Positions 34,816 to 47,459 of a stretch of DNA of 64,000 nucleotides are shown here, one piece after another. Each line of letters starts with the position of its first letter. The first letter of the stretch is position 1. Where the stretch lies: assembly GCA_030062745.1 (NCBI GenBank), contig CP099843.1, positions 1,302,001-1,366,000 on the forward strand. Direction: 5' to 3'. Under the pieces are notes generated by a model, which was given only the letters and a program-made list of their open reading frames with translations, had not been told where the DNA came from and did no database searches. The DNA comes from Capitulum mitella (lineage: Eukaryota > Arthropoda > Thecostraca > Pollicipedomorpha > Pollicipedidae). A program made the translations under genes and the position numbers.

Positions 34816-37169
34816 CTGCAGAAGAAGGAAATAATATTAACAATCCAACACTAGAGATGCCAAACTGCCTAATCAAATCGCAGTAGCATTGCTTGTACTG
34901 CAATACAAATGAAAACATTTCCACAAAGACACTAAGAGCTCCAATTACAGAAAAAGCGATATTTTCAATATCTAAGTGGCACCTGCATTTGCACACGACA
35001 GACGGTGCATACAATATACATGAACTTAAAGCAATCTAGACTCAGTTCTTTCCATGTATAACTTTACTTATGAAGCCTTTATCAGAGGGTTACAATGTCA
35101 TCATATGCTATTCAGATGAATGGCATTGTAATCATAATGAACCCATTTTCTTTTGATCCTAAAAATCGAAGCACAGATCAGGTCAAGTTACTGGGTTACC
35201 TGTTGGTACTTTTGAAAGGCAGGGCCATTTTGAGGGTCACAACCTCTAATGCTGGCCATTGCTGGGGGTAACAACAGGGCAGGTATCTCACATGGGACCA
35301 GGGGATGACAACAAGGCTCTGCTCAGCTGTTGGTTTTCACCTAAAGTGACATCAAGAAAATAACTTTGGCATTACTTTCACTCTGAACTGGTGGCCTGGC
35401 CTGTGGCCTGGTTAGCCTGACCATGCCTGCACGTGAGGCCGGCCGCCCAGACCGGCTTCAGGCCGGCCACCCACAGACTAGTTGCATGACATAATGAGGG
35501 AAGGCCACGGGGCAGAGTCGTGCAACGTTACTAGGTGTTGCGGTGGTACGCTAACCGTGTTCTGGTCACTGGTGTGCAGGCAAATGAGTGAGCGAAATTT
35601 CTACCCCACAGGAATTTCTCAAGGAGCTTGGAGGAGGAGCCAGAAGGGAAGGGTTTTCAGTATTTCTTGGGCCAAAGAGTTTATCATCTCTTGGGAAGTG
35701 AGTGTAAGCAGAGGTGCGCTATGAGTCAGATTTTGGTCGACCCAAAAATCCTCGAGTTTACACGAGGAATCGACCAGAAATTGCCATCTGGCAGATTTAA
35801 AGCAAAATTTTTATGCTCACACGAAATTGGTCAGTAAAGCTAAAAAAAAAAACAAATAAGAAGATACGTAGTTTGCTACGTATTTTCTCCCATGTTTCCG
35901 TCATTCCTAGGACTTATTGCTGGCTTACACCATTGTTTACATGGATTAGGACCTGAAATCTGAATACAGATGTTTTAGGACCCTCTTCCTTTTGAAGGTA
36001 CCTAAATGTTTGAATCTTTCGTTTTTCACTGTCTCATGAAATTTTTACATGACAAAATGCTGAGCCCCAAATTTAGTTGCCACTCAAGGTTGCCATTACC
36101 GGTCACATAAGTTAAAAAATATTTCTAAAATTACTGTTCAATGCAAGTGTACCATCTTGAATTTACCATGCATGACACTTTCCCCTTTTAACATCCTGAC
36201 TGAGCCAATGGGGAATTTTTGCACTCAATGGTTGGAGGTTAGAGGAGGTCCTGATCCGCGTCCACGGAAATGCTTGGATGAGTTTGGATGAGGTATCAGC
36301 TATTTGCTCTGTTATGGCATACCAAATTGAGTTCAGACTGAGAGAAATAAGCTTCCTGTGCAGGACCGCACTTGTGCGCCACTACTGCCAACCACTGCAC
36401 CTACTCCAAACTCCTTCAAAATGCAGGTTTCATTTCGGAGGAGGTTCGAGGAGTTCTCAGGCGCCCTGGAACAAGCTAGGAGAGCTTGGAGGAGTTTAGG
36501 GGAATCGCAGGAATGGTTGGATGAGCTTGGAGGAGGTTGGATACGCCATGGGAACTGACCCAATGTGTAGAGTAGGATGCATCTGCCCCAATGACCTTCC
36601 GTGGTACGTCATACAGCCAGTCAGTGGCATAGCACCTTGCCCAGCCTGCAGGCATATTCAGGTGTACCATATGACCTTTATGGCCTTTGACCTTGGGACT
36701 CCAAAATGGGATCAAATGGTGGGAATGCCATCACCTGATAACTATCAGGACAGGCTATTAGCATGACCAAAGCAGCACCACATGATGGTCAGGACAATAT
36801 CAAGTCCACCTCAGTGAACTGACCATGACCTTTGACCTTGGGATGCAATGCGTGGTGGCAATAGTGGAGCACAGCAGTGACCTAACAGACAGCTAGGTTC
36901 TGCCTAGTCACATCAAATGATAGCTAGCAATAACAGATTCATGCAATTTATGCCAACAAAATACTTAATGCACCTACAGATGATGCCAGATTTTGTGTTT
37001 TGTGGGGCAGAATTTTGCAGGGGCCTTCTGCCAGGTATAGTGGAACCTCTGTGGAGATGGGGGGGGGGGCAGACATGATTTTTTAACTTGATTCTTCCCA
37101 TGCAACACCACAGCATTAATGCCCAATGCTGTCCGAAGTTGGGGGGCTGCCCCCTGTCCCCCCCCCCAG

Positions 37170-39110
37170 TTCCATTGCCCATGCCTCCAGGACAAAATGG
37201 GGCCTCCTTGCAGGCGATAGACTCCTGATTCATACAGATGGTTTTCCAATCCAGCAAAAGGCCTCCTTTCCCTGAAACAGGGCATACTGATTGATAAAAA
37301 GGGGCCTCCTTATCTCAAAACTGGGCCTCCTGATCCAGAGCACAAGATGCCTTTTCCAGAACAGGGACCTCCCAATATATCAAGGCAGGCACAGATCCTG
37401 GGGTGTGTGATGGGGGCGATTGCCCCCAGGCCTCAGAGGGGGCCATGAGAAGGGCCCCAAAAGAGCTCCTGTCACTCAAAAGAGGCTTCAAAGGAACTCG
37501 GCATGAGCTTCATGGGCCTCTGTGAAAATGTGATGGTTCCTGATGCAGTCAGGGGACCTACAGGAAGGCGAGACGACCCCTGAGATGCAGAGAAGGGACC
37601 CCGAAGCTACCAAAGGGCCCTGAGGCCACAACACTGCAGATTGTTCCTGAGACCACCAGAAGAGTCACAGAGCCCTAAGTTGGCCAAGATGAGGACTGAG
37701 TCCCTAGGACAGCATAGGGATCCTGGAATGCCATAAGGCCCTGAATGGGTTTCACAGACCTGTGTGAATAGCTGAAGGTTCCTGATGCAATCACAGGGCC
37801 CCATCACACAGGTCTTGGGAAGGTCAGACCCTGAAATGGCCAGATGGCCCCTAAGATGGCAAGAAGGGTCCCTGAAACTCCCTAAGTGCCCCTGGGACTG
37901 TAAAGGGGGCCCCAACATGGCAAGGGGTTTATGAGACTGCTAAAAATGCCAGAGGCCCCTGAGACAATATGAACTTAAGAGGATGACTAGCATGCCATAA
38001 GCCAGTGGGACCCCTGAATGGAGGTTCTTCAGTGATCTTAACCTCAAGAGGGGCCTCAAATAAGCTACACTGGTCTTTTTAAAGACCTGAGGGGTCCCTG
38101 AAGCAGTCAGGGGGCCCTGGGAATGTCATATGGATCCTGAGCCAGCAGGATGGGCCCCTACACAGCACACAGTCCAAGAACACCAAAAGTCAGAAGGCCT
38201 CTGCAAGGCAAAGACAATAAGCAGGCCTCTGAGATGGTATGGAGGCCCTGGATGGCCAGAGGGCCCCCAAATGTGTTAGGCAGGCCTATGAAACAGAAAA
38301 TACCCTCCTGAGAATGCCAGTGAGACCTCTGAAGTGCCAACAAAGGCCAATAATTTGGCTAGAGGGGCCTTAAGACTACTAGATATACCCCAAATAACAG
38401 AGGAAGACCCCTGATGCAGCCACAGAGACCACCAAAGATGCTCAGGGGGCCCATGACAGTGAAGTCCTTGAAGCAGTCTGAGGTGCCTTGACATTGCCAA
38501 AAAAGCACCCAAGATGCCCTGAGGAACATGCAAAACTGTACAAGAAACCTGAGGCCATTACAGGGCCCTGACACAGTAAATGGCCTAAGGACATCATAAG
38601 TGCTCCTGTATGTGCAAAAGGGAACCTAATCTGAGCTAGCACTTCTTCAGAAACCATGAGAGGGCAGGGGCTCCTAGATCAGATACAGACACAACATTCC
38701 AAACAAAGGGGGAATGTAGCCAAGTAAAACCCTGACACTGTTGTCATATTTTGGCCATTGTATAGGGGGCACAAAATGCAGCATTGTCTTAAATAACGTG
38801 ACATGTTGAATTCCTTTGTTACTTTATATGATAAAAAGTGCAAAATAATGTCAAATATTTCCTCTGAACCTGAGCAGACCAACACTTCTTCACATATGGA
38901 GACCATAAAATGGAGGAGACCCAGCCAGCAAGGGGCCCCAACTTTGACCACTTGTTCTCCCTTGGCAAGATCCTCAGTCTGCCTTGCATTCAGGGTGCCT
39001 GCTAATCCAGAACAGGGGCCTCTTTGTCTGCAAAGGGGCCTCTTTAACAGAAAATGACCTGACCCAGAGCAAGGGCTACCTAATCTATAAAGGGGCCTCC
39101 TTGATGCAGA
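37170..39110. repeat. degenerate ~25-30-bp array (GGGGCCTCCT / GGGGCCCCTGAGA type)
   Basis: Nearly 2 kb of irregular units such as AAGGGGCCTCCTTATC and GGGCCCCTGAGATG, separated by 10-20 variable bases. A related, CpG-containing array lies at 50575-50920. Confidence 0.7.
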
Positions 39111-39359
39111 AAGGGCATCCTGTACCCAAATAAGGACTACACAGCTGTTTTATGGGGGCCCTTGACCTGAATTATGATAACATGTGTCATTACAAAACTT
39201 TCAGTTTAGGTACAGAGGGCCTCCCAAAATTGGTCTGGGGGGTTGGCAAACTATACTTTTGCCCCCTGCCTGCCAACAGGAGGAAGTAACTGCCCATGCT
39301 GCACCACCCCTGACTGTGATTACACCAGCTACCCAAACCTAAGAATTCAAGACCTGTGG

Positions 39360-39960
39360 GCAAGACGAGAAGGCACGATATTCCGAAACTATAGTCTATT
39401 CGGTACTTTTTCTGCGCTAATGTTCGGTAGGTACATCTGTATAGAGTCTTGGATACTTCGTCCATGCTCAATATATTCCAAGAGCAGACGGTATGTTATT
39501 GAACAAACCTTCTCGCATCCAAGACATCTGAAGTTCTGTGTCTGACAGGGCCTTCGTGTCACACACGCTAAATGCGGCGCGCACGTGAATGCCGAGGCAG
39601 TTGAATGCTGATAATCGGCCTGATCCCCAATAGCGTCATCAGAGTCGTTCTTCTTTTATAGAAGAACCTCGATTTGTCACACTCCGCCCTATCTTACTGA
39701 GCGTACCTCCCGGATAAGAGATAACAGAAACGTCTTATGTGCGCAGGCTCTGTCTCATCGGAATAAATCCCTGTACATCATCCCAAAGGTCTGTCGAACC
39801 CAAAACAGGTCGAACCTGTCAATCATCCGAACCACGTCTGGAGGAGTGCTACGGAACAACGGGGATGTAAGCATGACTGAAGTAGTTCTCGATCGATTTT
39901 CTTTGAAATCCATCCACGTCCCCTGCCCGATTTTTCTGTGTGGGTGTGAAAGGAAATCCC
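39360..39960. other. CpG-retaining island inside a CpG-depleted block
   Basis: About 600 bases of ordinary CpG frequency flanked on both sides by CpG-poor DNA. It could be a promoter kept unmethylated or a young insertion. On the minus strand ATGTCTTGGATGCGAGAAG (39527-39509) ends at GTTTGT in phase 1, the phase needed by SRA1 exon A. This is a speculative first exon, as it lacks the YVKPG-like residues expected. Confidence 0.4.
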
Positions 39961-42528
39961 TGACATTCTGAGATGTCAGTTAAATTGGCAGTGCAAACTG
40001 CAAACTTTTATACCTCCAGTGAAGAACCTGAGAGGGGCACAAGGGCCTGACCAAAAACCGTTTCTTGGTCACAGGTTCATGTGTCTGGCTAGAATTGAAC
40101 TAGATGTATAGAGAGCAAAGGGGATGCATGCTGTTCAACTGTTATGGGGAAGAGGTTTCATCAGCATTACTGTAAAAATTTCTGTATATTAGGCAGCCTT
40201 TTTGTTTTGATTGGCTCTGGTTTCAGGTAGAGAAATTTCAAGGCAAAGTAATTTTGTGGGGTGAGATATTGTGTGGGCTGGTTCTACTAGACATTGAAAC
40301 CTTAGGTTGGCCTCTGGATCCACCTTCACTGAGCTGGGGTGGGGGAGCCCACAAGAACCCCTGAGATCTCGAGAACTAAAAAGCCCCACCGCTAAATCAA
40401 AAATCCTGTTGGACAGCCCTTTTCAGGACTAGATGGAAGCACCTGAACTTTTCAGATAAGGCCATCACTGAAGTCAACAAATGCCATTGTAAATCACATA
40501 ACCCTGTTCACATTTTTGGCAGAAGACTTTGATAGTGAAGGCTTTTACATGGTTCAAAAGGGGTTTCTCAGCAAAAAGAAGACCAGATTTACCTGTGTGG
40601 TACAGAAAAAGGGCACTTAAGGGCAAATTTGGCCATTTGAAGGAAAATGAGAAGTGAAGACAAAAAATATTTTTGTAAGGGCAAGTCATTTTTTTAATCT
40701 TGAAGTATGTGGTTTGGCTGGAATATACCACAGCTTTGCATGACACTCAGAACAGCTGCAACTGTGAGATTTAAGTTGAACAAGGTCATCCTATGTCAAG
40801 TAATTGACTCTTACACATTGCATTTCTGGTGTTTGTTGTATCATCTGCCATTATCATTGATCAGAAACCACACAGCATAAAATTTTGGAACATCAGCTAT
40901 TGTAATGTCTTTTCTGCATTATGGAACTTATGCCCCAGAATGTTTTTCATGTGAGTAGCTCAAATACTGGGAGGTAGGCACCACATTATATAGAAGTTCC
41001 ATGTCTGACTAGGAAGTTTTATTTTTGTCACTGAAAATAAGTGAATTGGGACAGTACAAATGAGTATAGTTCTTATCATTCATGATCATGTAAAGTGTGT
41101 TGGCATTGAAAACAAGTGTAATATTCTGAAAGGTCAAGCCAGGTCAGTTTGTGTGAGATGGTTAGGTCACTCTTTGTTCTTATCATAAATTAATGTCCTT
41201 GAAGCATATATGAGTACAAAAAAGATTCCAAGACTGTAAACAGTAACTGTCTTCATTAGGGTTTGAAAATTTGGTATGAAACCCATCTTGACCCCAGGTC
41301 ATGGATCAAGGGTTACATATGTGCAAAGGATGTGAAAAGCACCAGGGTGCACATACAGGTTTCAGTTGCTAAACCAGTCCTACAATCCCAAAAGCAAACA
41401 TACAATGGCCTGAATTTCAGTGTACCTAAAGTCAGTGGCCTTGGAATATCTGACAAATGTGAGATGGCAGAATTGTTACCTTTTTCATGTTCTGTTTATA
41501 TGCAGAATTTCATGTCTGATTTGTATTTTTTGCACAATATTCTGCCACTTTCATGTTTTGAAACATGGTCTTACTTGACCTGCCCTTGGGAAGTGACCTG
41601 ACATGACCCTGGATGTGAAAACTGACAAGGTGTAATCAAGTATCATATCTCTGCACCTTCTCATTTTTTGGCTAGCCTCAGAAAATCAGGGGGATGGGTT
41701 CTCATCAACCCCCAGCCTGGTGAAGGTTAAGAAACATAGCCTTACCTATCCTAATCACTGAGTAACTGAGTTGTGGCATCATTCTTGGGGCCATGCAAAG
41801 CAGTTTTGAAGACCTGACTTGTGTTTTGGCATCTTTTTCAGAAGTTGGATAAGATATGAGGTCAGTTTTGTGTACAGTACTGTTTCAGTGGAAAGACAAC
41901 ATGTTAGGTTTTGAAAGTTCAGTGACTGTTCCAGTGGCAAGTGAGGTCATTGGTTTTATATGACCACAAAATGTATTTGAAGTGACCAGATGGTAATTTT
42001 GCCACTGATTTCAGCAAAGGCAGCCATTTTTGTCTGTGTCAGTGACTGGAACTATATTCCGTGGCAATAGAACAAAGCTTTTGCTACCAGGTGCACCACA
42101 AAATATAATAATGACATTTGAGCCCTTTTCACCAGACCATGACCTAGAGAAGCAAAAACAGTGACAAAATAGAAGGGTTGGTCAGTTTTAGAATCACAGT
42201 GCTACAGAAGCATGGCTTGCAGGGACTTCTGCTATAAAATGGTATGATGACTGTGAGATGGCAAGTGGCATGATAACCTCTTTTGCAGTGAACTGAAGGG
42301 TCATCAGGTGACCTGAAGCAGTAAATCTAGTGTCAGTAGAATCAGTAAGTAACAGGTGGCATGCTGGCTTTTGTTTTGTGGTTCTACCCCAGTTAAGAAT
42401 GAAACAGATGGGTTGGAGGTGGCAGCCACCCTGGTGGTGCACATGGGTGAAAATCCTTATGTCTGGCAATTGTAAAATGACACATTATACATGTTATTAT
42501 GTCCATTTGAAGTGTTATTCACTGCACG

Positions 42529-42955
42529 TGTGGTTATGCCAGTGGTTTCAGACTATTAGCTTCTGTCTATGTCTGAGAGATCTAGTGAGTGACGCGATGT
42601 GGATGGTTTCAGACACACAGTTTCTGTGTATGTCTAAGAGCTCTGGCAAGTGTGGTTATGGTGGCAATTTCAGACTGACAGCTTCTGTGTATATGTGAGA
42701 GCTCTGATGAGTGTAGTTACACTGGTGGTTTCAGTCAGACAACTTCTGTGTATATGTCTGAGACCTCTGGTGAGTGTGGCTGTGCTGGTTGTTTCATACT
42801 GACAACTTCAGTGTATGTCTGAGAGCTCTGGTGAGTGTGTTTATGCTGGTGGTTTCAGACAGGTGGTGTGTCTGAGAGCTCCTGTGAGTGTGATTATTCT
42901 GGCGGTTGCAGACTGACGGCCGCAGTGTATGTCTGAGAGTTCCGGTGAGTGGGCA
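42529..42955 (+). repeat. ~61-bp minisatellite ending in the presenilin start codon
   Basis: Seven diverged units with TTTCAGAC starts at 42547, 42607, 42668, about 42729, 42792, 42853 and 42906 (spacing 60, 61, 61, 63, 61, 53). Most units read GGTTTCAG (acceptor-like), about 33 bases including ATGTCTGAGAGCTCTG, then GTGAGTG (donor-like). The last unit contributes ATGTCTGAGAGTTCCGGTGA, the first codons of the presenilin frame. Confidence 0.85.
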
Positions 42956-45900
42956 ACAGAGAACACCTCGCTGATGGACGCCGACGGGACGGCGGCGGCG
43001 GACGGCGAGCTGGCGCGCCGCGAACGCCGCTCGGGAGCAGCCGACACGGACCCGGCCCAGCAGCAGCATCAGCAGCAGCAGCAGCAACAGCAACAGGAGG
43101 AGGAGGAGGAAGAGCTCAAGTACGGCGCCTCGCACGTGATCAAGCTCTACACGCCAGTCACGCTATGCATGGTGGTGGTAGTGGCGACCATCAGCTCGAT
43201 CCAGTTCTACCGCGAGAAGTCCACCATCTATCTGTGAGTGTCCGGCAGGCCGGGCGGCGCAGCCAACGTCCAGGAGCCATCAGGAGGCAGTTCAGGGCTG
43301 GTGTTGGTAGCCGGGTTCGGGGTAATGTCCGGCAGTTGTCAGGGGGGGGAATCAGCTACATTTGTGCTGTCAAAGCCAGGCTTGCGTGCATGCTCGAAAT
43401 GAGAATGAGTTACATCGACGTGTGCTGATTAGTTGTATGCGGGAATTACTCGTTCTGGGCTATCGACAGTCATTTTGTGTCGTGACGTTGAGGCTAAGGG
43501 TAACTTAGATGTAACATGAGTGAATGTAACATTAGTATGATATGTTATCCGCCTGACCAATGTTGGATGAAAGCTTTTGGGGTCTGTTGCAGACTGTACA
43601 CTCCATTTCATGAGACCTCCGACGATGCTGGCACCATCGCCTGGAATGCCTTCGCCAATGCCGGCATCTTGATCTCGGTCATTGTTTTCATGACATTCTT
43701 CATCGTGATCCTCTACAAGTATCGCTGCTACAAGGTACAAAACGGATGTTTCTGTACTCTTTCTGTTCACCACGTATTCTCAGGCGACGTGGGTGTGTCT
43801 ACTACGATACCTACTTTTCGTAATTCATTGTGATTACTTCAGACATCTCAGAAATGCTCTTCTGTGCCACAAGATAGCTGGCAACGATGATGTGATACGC
43901 TACTTATATCGTTTTTGGTAGCATAGTTTAATTTTGCATAAATCTTATGCAGTGCTCTTTTCCGTGGTCTCCATGGAAGTGAAATAGGGGGATTTATCAG
44001 AAATGATTTTTTGTATGAATTTTTTATTAGGATGTGTGAAGACGTGGAGATATGTGGCAAATGTTTCTGAACCACAAAATGGTCGACATGCATACTTTTT
44101 AAAGTTTCTATTTTAATTGATGTGGGGATTTCGTTGAAATTGCATCACCAGTCACCGCGCTGTGGGTGAAATCGACACTGTATTTCGTTTGTTTTCAGTT
44201 TATCCACGGCTGGCTCATCCTATCGTCATTCATGCTTCTCTTCATGTTCACCTACTTGTACATGGAGTAAGTTTCCATTGGTGGATCCATCCATAGAACT
44301 TGAGAACTCGGTGATGAGTATTTAGTGTCACATGTGACAGTATTTATAAGCCTGACTGCAAACTAGGACCTCGTCATTTTTTACGCTATCATGTATGCAT
44401 AACATTGAAATCTTAATTTTTTTCTTTCCCAACTTGTAAGCATTTTCAGACGTGAATGTTTCCAGCTGAAGGCACCTTCAGCCATTGCATCAGCATCTGA
44501 GCTACTGGAATCTCATCACTGACAGTGGCTTGCTCCGCGAAGGGATTATTCAAGCCACTGAATTCTGCCTGCGTGTGTGTGTTTGACCACGGCATTCCTG
44601 CATCTTCAGAGAGGTGCTGACTGCCTACAATGTGCCTATGGACTATATCAGCATTCTGCTGTCAATCTGGAACTTCGGCGTGGTCGGCATGGTGGCCATC
44701 CACTGGAAAGCTCCGCTGATTTTGCAGCAGGTGCGTCGAGCAATCTGATACCTGCAGCTGGGACGGACTGTTTCTTTTTGAAGTGTTACAATTAACCCGC
44801 CGGGCATGAAGTTGGGTTCCAGGTTTGTCTCTCTCGCGCTTGGAGAGAAGGGGAAGGAGATGTAACGAGGAATTTTCACCCATCCAATATTGTTGGCTCA
44901 CTAAATTATTGGCCCAGTTATTTCTGCAGACAGTGCTTGTTTCATCCAGCCTGAGCTAAAAGAACTTTTTATGTTGTTTGGAGAGAACGGGAGATTTTTG
45001 GCGATGTCTGTTTTGATGCGGTGAGTCCTTGCGTCGTCTCACGTCATCAAACTCTAAGCACACATTCTCATTCTGTTGGCCACATCACGCGATTATGGTG
45101 CTGGCGTGCTGACGACACGTCTCCATCTGTGGGCCCGACCCCGGCCGTCCCCTGGTCACCCGTGACCCCCCATCTGTGGGCCCGACCCCAGCTGTCCTCT
45201 GGTCACTCACGGCCCTGCGTCCGACAGGCGTACCTGATCTTCATTTCGGCCCTGATGGCGCTGGTCTTCATCAAGTTCATGCCGGAGTGGACCACGTGGG
45301 TGGTGCTGGGCGTCATCTCGGTCTGGGACCTGATCGCCGTGCTCTGCCCGCATGGCCCGCTCCGCAAGCTGGTGGAGACGGCGCAGGACCGTAATGAACA
45401 GATCTTCCCAGCGCTCATCTACTCCTGTACGTCGACACGCAGGTCACCCTCGCTGGGTCGTGGCTCGGTGGTTTGAATATTGTCGCTGCGTCGTGGCGGT
45501 GGATGTGTTTACAAGACGACATTTTTTGTCAAGGTCGAGGGGACGGTCGCCTGCAAATGCATGCGTTGGTGGGCGTGTTACATTGCACTTGTGCCGTGAT
45601 GCCGAGCTGATACGGGAACTGTTATATAATCGGTCGTGTTGCTGACGAGACTGTTTTCGGGCGATCCCATGACGTCTGTGGCGCCGGTCAGCCCCGCATG
45701 ACGTTGCCACCGCTGCGGTCTGCTCCGCGTTTACTTGGGCGCACTGCGTCTGGAGAGGTCTCCGCCTGGTTGACACCGCTCGACTCTGCGGCAGCCACCG
45801 TCGTCTACAACACTGTGATGATGGCGTCCGAGGACGAGCCGCCGCCGCGGCCGCCCCGGCGCCGCTCGGCCTCCGAGGACGAGGACGGGGGGTTCGGCCA

Positions 45901-46976
45901 GATGAACGAGGCCAGCAGGGAGGAGCGCGCCGCCCGCCGGCGCCAGCAGGTCAGAGGTCACGGTCGGCGCCACCCCGGCACCCTCCCAGCGGCCGGTCAC
46001 CGACCGACCGCCGCCGGGCGGCCGTCTGCTCCGCCGCCCTGGCGGCCGTCCGTTGTCGTGGTCGGTTTTACGTTGTTGGGAGGCCTAGCTGGCTGTTGTG
46101 CGGTTGAATGCGGCCGGTGCGTGGCGCAGTGTCGGCACCAGGTAAAGAGCCGCCCAGTGACTGGGTCTACCTCGGCCGCCTCAGATGGCGAACCAGCCGC
46201 CGGCCGGCGAACGGCAGGCGCAGGCGCAGACTCGCTTCTCCGAGGACGAGGAGGAGCGCGGCATCAAGCTCGGCCTCGGGGACTTCATCTTCTACAGCGT
46301 CCTCGTCGGCAAGGCCTCCTCCTACGGCGACTGGAACACCACGATCGCCTGCTTCGTCGCCATATTGATCGTGCGTCGGCCGGCGGTGGTCGTCTCTTGG
46401 ATGTGTGGGGTTTAGTTCGGATCGTGGTGGTTATGTTCTTGCTTTGTTGATATGAGAGTAGATTTTAATTTTCCAGTATAGGCCCATGGAAGGTTTAAAA
46501 CCGCGTAGACCTTTTGCCAGCGTTGTTGTCTTGACCGGTGGAGTTTAAGAGCGGCATTGTTTTATGCTTTGGCGTTGACACAACTGTCCGTGTGCGGGAT
46601 CTCAGTCTGTGGTTGTGGTGACCTGCCTCTGGATCTGAATCTGACGATTTGGTGTCATTCGGTTTCAAGGTCTGAGTGACGATTTGGTGTAATGCTTCAT
46701 TATCTCAGTCTGACGATGTATCGTGCGTTAGGTTTTGGATCAGACAAGATATGTGGCTGCAGTGTTCCGAGTCTCACAGCGCGGCCAGAATTCGATTCCG
46801 AGACAGGCGATGTGTTTCAGGGTCTCAGTCTGACGCTGCTCCTGCTGGCCATCATCAAGGCGGCGCTGCCGGCCCTGCCCATCTCCATCACGTTCGGCCT
46901 GGTGTTCTACTTCGCCACGCGGGCCGTGATCGCGCCGTTCGCCGACAGCCTGGCGCTGCAGCAGGTGTTTATATAG
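42929..46976 (+). CDS. Psn: presenilin, catalytic subunit of gamma-secretase
   Basis: Multi-pass aspartyl protease that cleaves Notch- and APP-type stubs inside the membrane after autocatalytic cleavage in its loop. Exons: 42929-43233, 43593-43734, 44199-44266, 44610-44730, 45228-45426, 45795-45949, 46185-46370 and 46821-46976 (443 residues, all phases consistent). Catalytic aspartates are D246 (SVWDLIAVL) and D363 ([13 protein letters not shown]). The PALP motif is at 409-412, and the chain ends [22 protein letters not shown] and NFGVVGM mark the early helices. The cytosolic N-terminus has glutamine and glutamate runs (about 44-62), and the large loop (about 280-355) is short and acidic/arginine-rich. 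The start is uncertain: M1 lies in the last unit of a tandem array with a GTGAGT inside codons 6-8, and M16 (42974, MDADGT) may be the real initiator if an upstream intron ends at CAACAG. The length is similar to vertebrate presenilins (about 450-467). Confidence 0.97.
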
Positions 46977-46984
46977 CGGCGGCT

Positions 46985-47250
46985 GCCGACTGAACAGCTG
47001 CCGGACAGAGGCCGCTCGGTAGCCAGACAGCAACCAGACAGCCTCCGGTCAGCCGCCGGTCAGCTGTCCGACAGCCGCCGCTCGGTAGCCGGACAGCAAC
47101 CAGACAGCCTCCGGTCAGCCGCCGGCCAGCTGCCCGACAGCCTGCGGCCGGTAGCCAGACAGCTGCCAGGCAGCCTCCGTTTAGCTGCCGGCCAGCTGCC
47201 CGACAACCCGACAGCTACGGCCGCCGGCCGGTAGCCAAACAGCACCGGAC
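46985..47250 (+). repeat. ~66-bp GC-rich minisatellite just after the presenilin stop
   Basis: About four units marked by GGTAGCC at roughly 47018, 47084, 47150 and 47229, made of GACAGC, GCCGGTCAGC and CAGCTGCCCGACAG blocks. Degenerate CAGCTGCC/CCGACAG pieces continue to about 47460. It lies in the probable 3' UTR and could form stable hairpins. Confidence 0.8.
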
Positions 47251-47459
47251 ATTGGACGGACAGAAATACGACAGATAGCTGCCAGATGCTTGTCAGACGA
47301 TAGAACAGTGATTAACAGGTGTCCGATAGGCCCTGGGCAGCCGTTCAGCAGACACCGAACGTTCCTCCGCAGCCAGACAGCTGCCCAGCAGCCGCTGGCC
47401 GGCCAGCGCGCCACCAGACAGGAGCTGCCAGACAGCCGCTATGCGTTGGCCGGACAGGC

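Larger units (their letters stand above)
34830..42900. other. CpG-depleted block with a CpG-rich interruption
   Basis: Mostly CpG-poor and TpG/CpA-rich (for example no CpG in 41101-41400), apart from short patches and a CpG-normal island at about 39360-39960. It would include the upstream intron(s) of SRA1 and the 5' flank of presenilin. It contains the degenerate GGGGCCTCCT-type arrays (37170-39110). No gene recognised. Confidence 0.65.

Noticed and set aside
42529-42955. CRISPR-like array because of regular ~61-bp spacing
   Set aside because: Units are repeated over their whole length without unique spacers, in a eukaryotic genome. It is a minisatellite.
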